Positions 11,606 to 60,249 of a stretch of 64,000 nt of DNA are shown here, one piece after another; positions within the stretch are counted from its first letter, which is position 1, and each line of letters starts with the position of its first letter. The notes below the pieces were generated by a model. That model was not told the origin of the DNA and did not search any database. It saw only the letters and a program-made list of their open reading frames with translations. The DNA is taken from the NCBI GenBank assembly GCA_964006375.1, contig OZ023270.1, positions 60,022,288 to 60,086,287 on the forward strand. Reading direction: 5' to 3'. This stretch comes from Tillus elongatus. Taxonomy: Eukaryota > Arthropoda > Insecta > Coleoptera > Cleridae. The position numbers and the translations under genes were made by a program.

Positions 11606-13467
11606 CAGGGTGATTCTTTATAATGTCGCCCCCCTTTAACTTTGTTATTTTAAGTGTCCCAAAAAATTGAAAGTATGGTTATGTAGGTGCTAAAAAATAC
11701 TTTTTTTCTACGTATAAAAAAAATTTGAAAAATGATCAGTATACAGGGAAGACCAAAAAGTTCATTTTTTTTCAATGGATTACCCTATATATGAATTTAT
11801 TTTTCGATTCCTCGTAAAATTGTAAGCATAATTTATATAACATACCGTATACTTAAAATGAATAGTTTTTGAAATATTCGCATTTGAAACGTTATCATCA
11901 CAAATTTTATTAAACCAAAACAACTGTTACAAATCAAGAAATCTAACAATAAATAATATAACAAAAACAGTTTCTAATTAAATATAAAGATGCTCTACCG
12001 GGCCTCCATTTTCTTCAACACATTGTATAAGGGTTCTTCGCATTTTCTCTAATGAATCTGTTATGAATGCTGGGTTATTTTCATTTAAACTAATAATTTC
12101 ATTCCGTATCAAATCTTTAAGATGATCGAGGTTTTCAATTTGATGGTCATATACATGGTTTTTTATATCACCCCAAAGAAACGAATCCATAGGTGTCAAA
12201 TTGGGACTGTTTGCAGGCCATTTAATTGGCGCATTTCTTCAGATCCTTTCAGGAAACCTTTTATTTAGGTAATTAAGCACAGCATGAATGTTGTGAGGGG
12301 GTGCTCCATCCTGTTGAAAAATTATATTTTGTTATATATTTAAAGGCAAATGGTCTAAATATTCTTTGAACTCGTTTTCCAAGAAATCTAAATAGCAGCC
12401 TCCATTTAAAACAGTATCAAAAAAATACGGACTGATAAATCAATCGCCCAGGATACTACACCACACATTCACAGATTGTCGCCCTTGGAACTTAAATTCT
12501 CTATAAGAATGTGGATTCTCTCTTGCCCATTGTCTGGTATTTTTTCGGTTAAACAGGCCACTAGGAGAAAAGGTAGACTCGTCAGTCTATAGAACTGTTT
12601 TCAAAAAATTGTTATTTATGTTTATTCTGTCTAGAATCAGTTGACAAAATCTTTTTGCATTTGGGTAAGCTTTGTAGTGGGTTTAATCTTATATGGCTTT
12701 AGATTCCATTTTCTTAACGTTCTTTGGACTTTACTGTATGAAGTTCGCTGAATATTTTCTTGTGTTGCTCGTAATGTCTTTGAAATGTTTCTTATGGAAT
12801 TGTTTGGATTTTCTTCTATAGCAAGTAAAATATTCAATTCTGCATTTTCATCTACGTTCACAGCAGTTCTTTTTCTCCTTTGTAAATTTGACGTTTCTTG
12901 AAACTTCCTATATATAGATGTGAATGTTTTACGAGTTGGGACATGCATACCGGGATTATCTTCTATCATATTTCTAATGGCAATGCGACAATTTAAATTA
13001 TTTTTAATATAACTAAAAATAACTCTTATTTCTCTGTCTGAGTACGGCATTTTTACTTACTAAACAATACAACTACAACAATATTGACAGAATGTCACTG
13101 TCAGTTATTTGTTTTCAATTAAAAGCGTGGCATCCTAGGACCTCTTGATTTGTAACAGTTGTTTAATAAAATATTTGATGATAACGTTTCAAATGCGAAT
13201 ATTTCAAAAACTATTCATTTTAAGTATACAGTATGTTATATAAATTATGCTTAGAATTTTATGAGGAATCGAAAAATAAATTCATATATAGGGTGATCCA
13301 TTGAAAAAAATGAACTTTTTGGTTTTCCTGTATACTGATCATTTTTCAAATTTTTTATACGTAGAAAAAAAGTATTTTTTAGCATCTACATAACTATACT
13401 TTCAATTTTTTTGGGACACTTAAAATAACAAAGTTAAAAGGGGGCGACATTATAAAGAATCACCCTG
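11606..13467 (-). mobile_element. DUF4817-type Tc1/mariner element with long TIRs
   Basis: A 1862-bp element flanked by TA (11604-11605 and 13468-13469), with inverted repeats of roughly 310 bp that begin CAGGGTGATTCTTTATAATG and end with the reverse. It carries a broken transposase gene on the minus strand. It inserted into the target duplication of the 58-bp LINE tail, so it is younger than that. The TIRs still match closely, but the gene is broken, so it probably jumped with help from another copy. Confidence 0.85.
11978..13050 (-). pseudogene. Broken transposase of the mariner-like element
   Basis: N-terminal frame 12637-13050: a DUF4817-like HTH (MPYSDREIRVIFSYIKNN) and a second HTH (NPNNSIRNISKTLRATQENI). 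In the middle, read on the minus strand, are a TDESTF-like first catalytic Asp near 12575 and FQQDGAPPHN with the second Asp near 12310. C-terminal frame 11978-12199: SPNLTPMDSFLWG with the third acidic residue as Asp. I count about 40 residues between the second and third acidic positions, with an in-frame stop between them. Stops around 12230-12630 make it non-functional. Normal products of this type are about 330-360 residues. Confidence 0.8.
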
Positions 13468-13683
13468 TACATAGTCTCTATTTTATAACGTTCTGCTTTA
13501 TTTGGAGCTGTCGTGACAACATACTACTTGATTCCGCAACGAGACGGCGACCACTGTCTTACATCTCACCTTGTGATTAAATACATATCTACATTTATGA
13601 TTCTTAATCTTGAATAAAAAACGTTCAATTCCCAATACGGTTGATTCACTGTACAGTTATGTTTACATCACAACACCTCAAAA

Positions 13684-14503
13684 AACAAGATATTGTTTTT
13701 AAGACCATAGTTTCGATTAACTGCCATTTCGTACAAAATAAACATTAAAATAAATCCATAACTGATCATATTAGAAAATGTTGAGCAAAATTACACACAT
13801 TTCTAATAAACGTTGTTTAAAACACAAAAACGCAGTCTGAAACTATAGGTATTATCCACATTTGTAATACACATGATGTGTTACCCTCCTCTCACGTCTC
13901 TTCCCCTCCAGAGTTACCAGACAACCTATATAATCTATGAATCTTGCGCAGTGTTTTTTAAGGAGATACCCCAACAAGGCTAAAAAATAATTTTCTTAAT
14001 AAGACATGTAAAAATAGCTAGAAATATATTTCACTTTGAAAACAAACAACAAAACATATTGTGATTACTAGAAAATAATGAATGCTATTCGAAACAGAAA
14101 GTGGTGCTACGCATAACCTACAAATTAAACAGATGTTTATGTACGTAGAAAACTAGTTATGTTCAGTCCTAATGTATGTATTACATTTAATTTCAAAAAG
14201 AAAAAATAAACTATATGATTCATGAAAGGAAAAAGAAAACAAATATGAAACATGTGTGATAACCTTAAACTTACACCACGAAAAATAACTTGTTTCATAA
14301 CTGATCTGCGATTAGCAATGGGGACACTTTTTTTGTAAATGTTGATACCACATAAATAACATTTTCGTCAAAATATTATTATTCACTGTTGCTAAAAGAT
14401 CAGAAATCTAACAAGCATACTGGTACAATATGAAAACATCTTAAAAGAAATGGCAAATTATAGGTGATTATAAACCTTTCAATTAGATAAGTAAACAAAA
14501 TTA
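13684..14503. other. Non-coding stretch
   Basis: AT-rich sequence between the nested repeat cluster and the piggyBac element. No convincing ORF, RNA gene or repeat was recognised. Confidence 0.4.
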
Positions 14504-15974
14504 TTAACCCTTTCTGTCCTGGTGATGCCATATGGAATCATCATGTTTTTTTTTAAAGAGATTTTAATGTTTAGCAACAAAATCAGTGTCTTATCTGTGC
14601 TTCTACTACAGTTATTCTACTTGTTCATAGGTGGCCTAATGCATGCATTTGTTGGTTTTATCGGTGACTTGGAATTAGATGGTTGGCAGCAATTGACGAT
14701 ATCAACTGCATCATGAGGCTTGCTGTTATTTTTATCTATTGTGAATACTGATGGGCGGGCAATTTGTGTTCTGACAGTTTTTTTCACTGTGTACTTTTTA
14801 GTGGTGTACACAGCGCCACTTGTGAAACAATTCTTGTTTTTGTAAAGGAGGTTATAATTGTTGATTTGATTTGGCATCAGTGTAGTAACTACCAGGTGAC
14901 ATTTCTAAATTCTTGTGGTTAAATGTTTAAAAAAGAATGTATTATTTTGTAGACGACTAGTTTCAGCTTCACTCGCAACAGGGAAAAAAGAGTCTTTCTA
15001 CTTCTTAAAGGTGACAGCTCTGATTCTAATGACCCATCCGCTGACATTCAACACCAAAACTATAGCAAATACTCTAGATGCAGGTTATTAATTGGAAAAT
15101 ATTTAGAACTACATAAACCATATAATATAGTTGTACACAATTCATCAGGTGACCTCGACTATGACTGAGGATGATATTCCACTGCCTGAACTGGAAAAAA
15201 AATTGACCAGAGCATCAGGATCTGGTAAAAATAAACTATATACTCAGCAGTCTATAAGGCTTGACTGGACAGATAAAGAAATATATGCTGTTAGTGATAT
15301 ATGTCATACATTACCTACACAAGATAAAATATCGACTCCCTTACAGTATTTCAAAATTTTGACAACCCAATCATGGACTTGCCTTTCGAGCAAGCAAACA
15401 TGTATTAGATATAGAAAACAGATGTATGTGTGTAAACACATACAATAAACTTTCAATTTTTTTGAGAATCCATATAACGAGTAGCATTGTTAGGATGCAT
15501 AGTTATAAAATGGACATAAGAGACTCTATATCCGATTACAGTAGATGTTGTCCCATAATTGGTTCGAAGGCCTGAAATCATGGTTTCATACAAATGACAA
15601 TACAAAAAGCAAGTCACCAAACCACCATGAAAAAGACGAGATATTCAAAGTCAGACTACTAATAAATAGGCTTCAAAAGAATTTGTTGAAAATAGAATCA
15701 GTGAAATACAATTTAATCATCCCATTCAAAGATTGTAGTTCAATAAAACAATATATAAAAAATAAAACCTCACAAATGGGGAATCAAAGTATTTTCAAGG
15801 GCTGACATTACTATATGATTTTAAAATATACATCGGGCAAGAGACAACAAGTAAGAACCCTGATCTAGAAATAAGCGGTAACATTGTGGTGATTGTCCTA
15901 AAAACATCCAAGAAAATGAAAATTACAAACTATACATAGATAACTTTTATTGTTCATATTATGTACGAGCCCTA

Positions 15975-17655
15975 ACAACTATATGTTGGGACAAGCTAAC
16001 ATTTCGGAAATAATACAACGGCTTTTCCAAACGACTGAATTATTTAGTTTTTACTTTTAAATACAAACATAACAGTAAATTCTATAATATTAAAAAACCT
16101 TTTCATGCCCTGGTAAGGTAATCTCTATTGTCATTGGAAGGTCAAACTTGCTGACAACTAAAAGTTGGGACAAGCACAAATCTTGTACTTAAAATGTTTA
16201 AATTAGTTATAGGCGGCGTTGGTATAAACGCCAAAATTATTTTATTTGTCCATTGGCAGTTGGCCAATAATGTAAAACGTCAAGTAGTGATGTTAGTAAT
16301 TGTTAACATACTTTATTGTTAATTTAATTAAAATAATGGGTCGTGGAAAGGCTACGAACCAGAAATTACGTGAAATTATTATTCATCAATACCATAAGGG
16401 TAAAACAATGCGTAAAATTGCTAGTGATTTAACTATTTCAAAATCTAAGTGTACAATATAATAAAAAAAATTCAGTGAGACTGCTAATGTGGATGTTCGG
16501 GACAGAAGTTCGGGAAGACCGCAAGTCGTTTCTGAAAGAGATTTGCGAAATTTGGTAAAAATATGCAAGTCGTCAAGAAGAAGCACCCTTCGAGAAATAA
16601 CTGCTAAATGGAACACGGTAACTGGATTAAATATATCTAGAGAATGTTGTCGAAAATACATGCGTAAATGCGGTCTGGGATTTTACAAGGTAAGTTTACT
16701 TTTGAATGGTTCATACAGTATCAAAAGTCTCATAAAATGTCTTATTTAGGCAAAAGAAAAGCCGCTGTTAACAGAAGTTCAGAAGAAAAACCGATATAAT
16801 TGGGCAAGATCTAAACTACTCTGGAGAGAAAATGAGTGGAATAAAATAGTATTTAGTGATGAGGCTAAATTTGATGTTTGCGTTGGAGACCACTGTAACC
16901 GAGTAATACGGAATAAAACAGAAGCCTTCCATAAAGATTGCCTGAAATGAGTTGTTAAGTTCCCAAAGGGAATTATGGTGTGGGGCTGCATGTCGGCAAG
17001 GGGTTTAGGTATTTAAAAATTTATAGAGGGCACTGTAAATGCCCAAAAATATCAAGATATACTTCAAACCACACTTTTGCCGAGTATTCAAAAATTGTTT
17101 CCCGACAATGATTTCATATTTCAACAAGATGGAGCATCATGCCATTCGGCAAAATCAACCAAAAAGTGGTTTTGTGACAATAAGGTAAAGGTTTTATCCC
17201 ATCCAGCTAGCAGTCCGGATTTAAATGTGATAGAAACTGTATGGCATAAAATGAAGCAGTATTTAAGAAACCACCCTCAACATACAATATCTGATTTACA
17301 GACAAAACTACAAGAAATCTGGGACAATTTTTCTGTTGAAATGTGTCAATCTTTGGTCAATACAATGCCTGCAAGAGTCCAAGCAGTTGTTGAGGCTAAG
17401 GGTGATGTGACCCCATATTAAATTTAGATTTATTCTCAAGTTATCCCAACATTTAGTTGTCAGTTAATTTGAACCTTAAGTGACAAAGTACTCCACTGCT
17501 AATGTCGATTGCTTTACCAAATCATAGAAACATTTTTAAATGGTCTAGGATATATTGTTATGTTTGTATTTAAAAGTAAAAACTAAATAATTCAGTCGTT
17601 TGGAAAAGCCGTTGTATTATTTCCGAAATATTAGCTTATCCCAACATATAGTTGT
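15975..17655 (+). mobile_element. Tc1-type element with IR/DR ends
   Basis: A 1681-bp element with a TA duplication (15973-15974 and 17656-17657), inserted in the piggyBac transposase gene. The outer ends ACAACTATATGTTGGGACAA and their reverse at 17636-17655 are repeated inside. Similar motifs lie at 16154-16174 (ACAACTAAAAGTTGGGACAA) and 17441-17460 (reverse). Each end therefore carries two direct copies of the binding-site-like motif, the IR/DR layout known from Sleeping Beauty-like Tc1 elements. Confidence 0.9.
16336..17421 (+). pseudogene. DD34E Tc1 transposase, inactivated
   Basis: Starts MGRGKATNQKLREIIIHQYH. Paired HTH regions lie at 16336-16480 and 16490-16680, and a GRPQ AT-hook-like motif near 16515. 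Catalytic sites: IVFSDEAKFDV (first Asp, near 16855), FIFQQDGASCHSA (second Asp, near 17125) and SSPDLNVIETVWHKMK (Glu, near 17235). The spacing between the last two is 34 residues, so this is a DD34E enzyme. A 60-bp intron with GTAAGT and TTTAG borders (16690-16749) joins FYK to AKEKPLL in phase. In-frame stops near 16461, 16948 and 17017 disable it. About 340 residues would be normal. Confidence 0.88.
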
Positions 17656-18666
17656 TAGGGATCGCATTTGAAAAACTTGTATTTCGGCCACATGAACTGT
17701 GAGGCTCAATCATCTAAAAAGATTAAAATGCTACAGGAAAATATGTTGAAACGAGGAAGATGGGGCATTCTTGAATTCTATACTGAAAGTCGCAATAACA
17801 TCATAGTAATCAAATGTATGATAATAAATCTGTAAGTCTTGTATCATTATTTGTTAGAGTTGAACCTGTAACTAGGTAATCAGTGTCAGGAAAAAAAATG
17901 CTGTTGATAGCACAATATAATTTGCACAGGGTCAGAGTGCACACATGTGGCATTTTACCATACCATGTACTAAAACAGTATTATGTATGTAAGAACTGTT
18001 TTCCATTTTATAGATATATGCATAGTCAATGCTTGGTTCTGGTATCGTCATGATTGTAAGCTCGATGGCTGTATGAAATTTATGCTTTACTGCAGTGTCA
18101 TAGTACACAGAAAAAAGAGGGGACGCCCATCATATTGAGAAGGTCTAGAGAACGAACCCCAGAAGCTAGGGTTGTGAGGAGGGCTTGTGTTGTTTGTCAG
18201 TCAACTGATGACCCAACTGAAAAGAACATAGACAAATTCACATGGAACCAAACATGGGATGTCGATTTTGTCAGGCGTATGCACAAGTAGGATGTAAAAA
18301 TGCGCAAACGTCCCCTATGTCTCAACAAAAACAGAAAAGTTATTTTATAACTGATAAACATTATTTTTTTTTAACAACTTTTTGTTATAATTACATAAAT
18401 AGCTTAGTCTTTTTGTTTTGTGAAAACAAATATATCCGATTAACAGTCCACTTGTTTATCTCGATGACACCATATGGAATCAGTCAAAATGTTTAACAAA
18501 AAAATGGTGGCACATTTTTATTTGACATTTCCCCCCCAACATAAAAACACATACTACAATCCAAATCACACAAAACTGGATTTTTTTTCTCCTATAAAAA
18601 TAATTATGGACAGAAAGGGTTAAAGAATTACATTTTCACAACAAAAAATAATAAATCACATGATCT

Positions 18667-40147
<21,481 letters not shown>

Positions 40148-40257
40148 TTTTTCCACTAGTTTATGATACTTACAAAATGTACGATATAAAACAAGGGATA
40201 ATTGATACAATCTAAAACTTAAAAATTAAACCTGTTAAAAACCCAACTTCACTGTTA

Positions 40258-56166
<15,909 letters not shown>

Positions 56167-56601
56167 CTGTAATTTTGACGAAATCTGTAATTTTGACGAA
56201 ATTTTGTTAATAACGATATAGCACGAATGTGTTACAGAAAACTTAACCAAATAAAACAAATGACATTATTGTTGACAAAAGTTGTCTAATGCAAAACTAA
56301 AATGTTTCTGTTCTGGCTAATTGACTGGTAATCTTACAAAACTGAAAAATTAGACATTAACAACTCACTCCATAATTAAGAAGACTCCTTAACGAACATG
56401 CGGATGGATGCCCGAATAATTCCAGATTTTAGCTTCTGCAGATACAATACAACACATATATAATACAACCGTCAGAACTGCCAAAGTGAAATGTCAATAG
56501 ATATAAAATAAAAATAAATAATTTTAGTGACTAAGTGACAAAAATGCTTCGGTTCCAAGGTTTATGGATTAGAATAGGTTGTCTGGTAAATATGTCAGGG
56601 G

Positions 56602-58270
56602 CACAGAACACCCCCTATAGAAGGGAAACGCCAATGCTGTCGTTTTGAACAATATTACAGCGTCTCTGGCGGATGCGATGAATTTGAGTCACACGCGGGA
56701 AATTTGATTTCATTTTCATTTAGCAAATTCAAATAAATTCTATTTAATTTTATACCACTGCCAGTAAAGAAGTTAAATTAGTCAAATATTTTTTTTAATG
56801 ATTTTTGTAGTGAAAGCAAAACAAGTTATGTTTTAATAACATACAAACGCCTGTTTTACGCTTTTCAATCATAGGAAAAATTACTTGGCAATTTGAACCT
56901 TCTAACACTTGCAACTTCAGTTTTTACTATCGATATGATTAATGGAAAATCAAACAAGATAAAATACACTTGTGCTTTATTAAAACAGTATTACTATTAC
57001 ATTTATTCAAAAACCTAGAGCAGTATTCCTTATTACATTTATTTAAATACCATTTTAATTCTGAAAGTAAGATGAAGTATACATTGCCATTCCTTATCGA
57101 TAGGTAGGTATATTACAGCAGTCTGGTGCTTATACAATATTACATTTATATATGCTCACATGACCACAATGTATGGCAAGGTTGGTTTTCCTTCTTTTAG
57201 GGTATATATAAATGACGTCATATTGTCATTTATTAGAAAAACATTTGTGCACCCTTTAATTTCCTTCTTTATTTAAAATGACACTTGGTAATATACATCT
57301 AACAACAGTGTACACTATCAGGCTTTCTGGTCGCCTTCCGAATCCACCCGATCCATTGTTCACTTCTGAGATGTTGTATAAATAGAAATAGAAATTTTTA
57401 TTTACACTATAAAATATATGAATACTTACTCAAAGGAAGATGTAATATGGGAACAGCAGTTCTTTTCAGGCCTCTTCTCATTTCAGGTACTTTATCCTCG
57501 TCAACGAAATGACGATCAAAAATATAAAATCTATCGTAAATGGCTTGTGGATATAAATCTAGCATCTTAGGGTTTTGTATAGCTTTCACCCAGTCATCAA
57601 AATGGTCTTCTGATGATTTCAACGAACAACGATGTCTTTTGCTAAATAAATCCAGGCACCCTGGAACACAATAACAAATCGTTTTCTTGGCTGGTATCAT
57701 ATTTATACCCACAAAGCTTCTGTAAGAAAACGTTATACACTTATAACCTATAAACTACTAAAACGTTCTAAACTTGCTTGAAAACTAAACAGTTGTAATT
57801 ATGTTTCACCAAAACACCTTGAACTATAAAAGCACCTTGCTTTTTTGATAAGAAAACTGAAAATAGAATTAAAATTACATGATTGTTTAAACACAAAGCT
57901 TATGATAACGATCATACCTATTTTGATTCCCAAAAAAAAAAACGCACTTTTAAAACACAAAACCGGCGAACAATGAAAACACTGCAAAATATTCACTAAA
58001 AGTTGATATAGGTAAAACTTAATTAAAAGAAACGTTTAGCAACAAGCTTGTATTATAATTATACAATGAAAGAACTAGAAGCGAACAAAAACTTTTTGCA
58101 TTCAAAACATTTGAATTTTGAATGTATGATAAAATGGCGCACTGAACAGCTTGTTCAGTATAAATGTAGCACTACTAGCGACATCTACTATATGCGATGT
58201 CCGAACTAAAGACCTAATAAAGTCCAGGTTAGCTCCATTTAGGTGAAACTTCTATAGGGAGTGTTCTGTG
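56602..58270 (-). mobile_element. Short P-like element with 8-bp TSD and THAP gene
   Basis: A 1669-bp element with 22-bp inverted ends that differ at one base (left CACAGAACACCCCCTATAGA; reverse of right CACAGAACACTCCCTATAGA). It is flanked by the 8-bp duplication GTCAGGGG (56594-56601 and 58271-58278). P elements make 8-bp duplications with a GC-rich preference and carry a THAP domain at the transposase N-terminus. Here only a THAP gene is found; the catalytic part of a P transposase is absent, so the element cannot move by itself. Confidence 0.8.
57256..57700 (-). CDS. THAP-only protein of a P-like element (two exons)
   Basis: Exon 57700-57430 and exon 57365-57256 join across a 64-bp intron (GTAAGT donor, CATCTCAG acceptor) in matching phase 1. 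This gives about 126 residues. The first exon also has an acceptor upstream of the ATG (TTCTTACAG at 57720), so a 5' leader exon is likely. Residues 1-90 form a THAP zinc-finger domain: CYCVPGC, then SSEDHFDDWVKAI, FYIFDRHF and the closing LKRTAVPILHLP. In the usual C-x2-H the Cys is replaced by Phe (FDRH), so zinc binding may be impaired. The tail (VNNGSGGFGRRPESLI and onward to NKEGN) is unrecognised. An AATAAA lies at 57268-57273, just inside the coding end. A THAP-only product could bind element ends and act as a repressor, as KP does in Drosophila. That role is inference. Confidence 0.6.
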
Positions 58271-58527
58271 GTCAGGGGATAGACGCGAGAGAAGGGCATA
58301 CGTCATGTGTGTTCTAGACGCGGATAACTCCTATAGTTTCACATTGTGTTGTGTTTTAAAAAACATTTATTAGAAATTAGTGTGACTTTTAACGAGTGCT
58401 AAAAATTTTCGAATACGACCAGTCTCAGATTTATTTTAATGTTTATTTCGTACGAATAGCAGTTAAATCGAAACTATTATTACTTAAAAAGACAATATTT
58501 TGTTTCGTGGGATATTGCGTTGTAAAC

Positions 58528-60070
58528 ATGATTACACACTGAATTAACGGTATAACGAATTGGATGTTATTTATTCAATTCATTGATTGTTGTTGCCCTT
58601 ACTTGGTAAAACTTGTCCATACTACATACAGACTTGGAGACTACTTCTCTGGCTTCACTGTGAAGCCAGAGAAGTACTCTCCAAGTCTGTATGTAGTTAT
58701 TTATTCAATTAAATCGGTGAATCGTCATAAAGGTAGATATGTGTATGTAAAAAAAATAGATTATAGGTATATAATTGGAACAAGAACTCAAAAGATAACT
58801 TAATCTAAATATCTGTTTAGATGCCTGGTGGAGTCGTTTGTAGTGTATTAATGTGCGAAAATAATTCAAAAAAGGCAATGGAAAATATAGATAAACTTTC
58901 CTATTTTCTTTTATAAAAGAACTAAAAATAAAGTATTAGGTAAAATTGCAGATAAGCTAAAGGCGGGTTTCTAGGAACAAAATTTAGAAACACCCTCCTT
59001 ATATACATGTATAAACCGCAAGAAAAATTTCGTGTAAACAACCCCCACGAAAGTTTCGGTACCAGGAGTCAATAGTAGTGGTTCGCTGGGAAGAAGATAA
59101 AAAGGAAGTATAAACAGAAAAGGCGAAAAAACAGCTTAGCTGGACCTATATAAGCTGCCCTTATCCCATTTTGCAGCTATACACCTCCTTAAAATCAGGT
59201 TTATCCCGCAGAGAACCCCTCTTTGCCCCAACTCCTGTAAGTTTCTTGTAGTTTATGCACTGAGGGTAGTTGTATGCATGTAGATCCCCGTGCTTGGAAG
59301 AGGGGGTTTAGGTGTTTCGTCTTGGGGGTTTTCCTTCCCCTTCTGCATGCATACAACCACGCTGAATGCAAAAAACCAAGGAAAAAAATATTGGCGACAA
59401 CCCTTAAGAAAATTACGGGACCTATGAGGCGAATAGAGGTTCTGTGCTGGGTAAACAGGATATTAAGGAAGTGTAGCTGCAATATGGAGTAATTGAAATA
59501 AAGACAGCTTATATCGATCCGGCTAAGCTGTTTTTTCGCATTAATATTCTTCCCCGTACATCATCCCTATTCATTCTTGGTCCCGTAATTTTTTTGGGTC
59601 TTTTTTGCAAGAATTTTTTTCGGATTTATGCGCCCAAGGAGAGAAATGTTTCTAAAAGCCCTCCGTGAGCTCATCTGCAAAATTCAATTTACATATTGCG
59701 CTGGCACAATTTACTATTATTTTAAAATGAAATAAGTATAAGATGTATAAGTTGTTTGTTTGAAATTCATTATGAAAATTATCAACTTACTCTTTTGTAT
59801 GTGTACAAATACATATCTATCTAAATATTATAAACCTAAATAATTTACTTATTCTGATTAGTTGCATGTTACCTATTAAATGAGGCATATACAGTAAAAC
59901 AAGTAAACCATTAAAAAACTAACAACCTAGCTTGTGGTTTACAAGTAAAACATTCTGTCCAATTTGAGGCATTATGAATTTATAACTTTATAAATATTAA
60001 CTACTTTTTTAATCCTTTTCAAGATAGACTAATTAAATGAATGTATTAATTTGAAATCGATTAATATCGT
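58528..60070. repeat. Palindromic family, copy 4
   Basis: Reverse-oriented copy: starts TGTAAACATGATTACACACT and ends near ATTTGAAATCGATTAA. Both ends match copy 1 (8446-8460 and 5240). The inverted core lies at about 58970-59650, with AGCTTAGCTGGACCTATATA and its reverse. A 115-bp insertion at 58581-58695 lies in its left part. Confidence 0.65.
58581..58695. mobile_element. 115-bp hairpin insertion with 15-bp TSD
   Basis: Flanked by GTTATTTATTCAATT twice (58566-58580 and 58696-58710). Positions 58621-58697 form arms of 38 bases that pair with a single mismatch around one central base (ACTACATACAGACTTGGAGA against its reverse). The hairpin's last two bases overlap the right duplication. Confidence 0.7.
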
Positions 60071-60249
60071 AAAACTCCAATACTTTCTGTTACTACGGGA
60101 ATAACATCTTAATTTGAAGCTATTATTAAATGTTTAATCTTGTTATAAGTTAAAAAAGACATTCCTTTGACACGACTAACATGAAAATGCCGTCTGATTT
60201 CAATATTCAATGCACTATTATTCCACTCGATTTAAATTGAGAAAACATG

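Larger units (their letters stand above)
10054..13575. repeat. Composite insertion made of two similar units
   Basis: Inserted in palindromic copy 2 with an 8-bp duplication ATTAAATA (10046-10053 and 13576-13583). The empty site is seen in copy 1 at 8344-8351. It is built from two related units of about 250 bp. Each carries GAGCTCTAATTAGAGCGAAAC, a block ending TTTACAAAATTGTTAGT, and GGAGCTGTCGTGACAACATA. Unit 1 is 10060-10309 and unit 2 is 11393-11538 plus 13470-13566. All larger elements at 10.3-13.5 kb lie nested within it. No gene was seen in the units and the family is unknown to me. Confidence 0.5.
15131..18480 (+). pseudogene. Dead piggyBac transposase
   Basis: Before the Tc1 insertion: TPLQYFKILTTQSW (near 15340), NWFEGLKSWFHTNDNT (15550), then VRLLINRLQKNLLKIESVKY and IIPFKDCSSIKQY (15650-15760), and YKLYIDNFYCSYYV ending at the insertion. 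These are the typical piggyBac N-domain and DDD catalytic blocks; the Asp of DNF is one of them. After the insertion: TVRLN, NMLKRGRWGILEFYTES (17730-17790), VRVEPVTR (17860), the FHFIDICIVNAWFWYRHD block (18000) and a Cys-bearing tail. Stops and frameshifts occur at several points, so no active enzyme is expected. Confidence 0.85.
14508..18619 (+). mobile_element. piggyBac-like element interrupted by Tc1
   Basis: Flanked by the piggyBac-specific duplication TTAA (14504-14507 and 18620-18623), with inverted ends CCCTTTCTGTCC and GGACAGAAAGGG. It is 4112 bp as it stands. Removing the Tc1 insertion (15975-17655 plus one TA) leaves about 2.43 kb, the usual size of an autonomous piggyBac. A palindromic block CCATATGGAATC sits near both ends (14528 and 18470). 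It lies just beyond the 3' end of the acidic host gene. Confidence 0.9.

Noticed and set aside
16779..16991. Minus-strand ORF inside the Tc1 element
   Set aside because: Antisense to the recognised transposase catalytic region.
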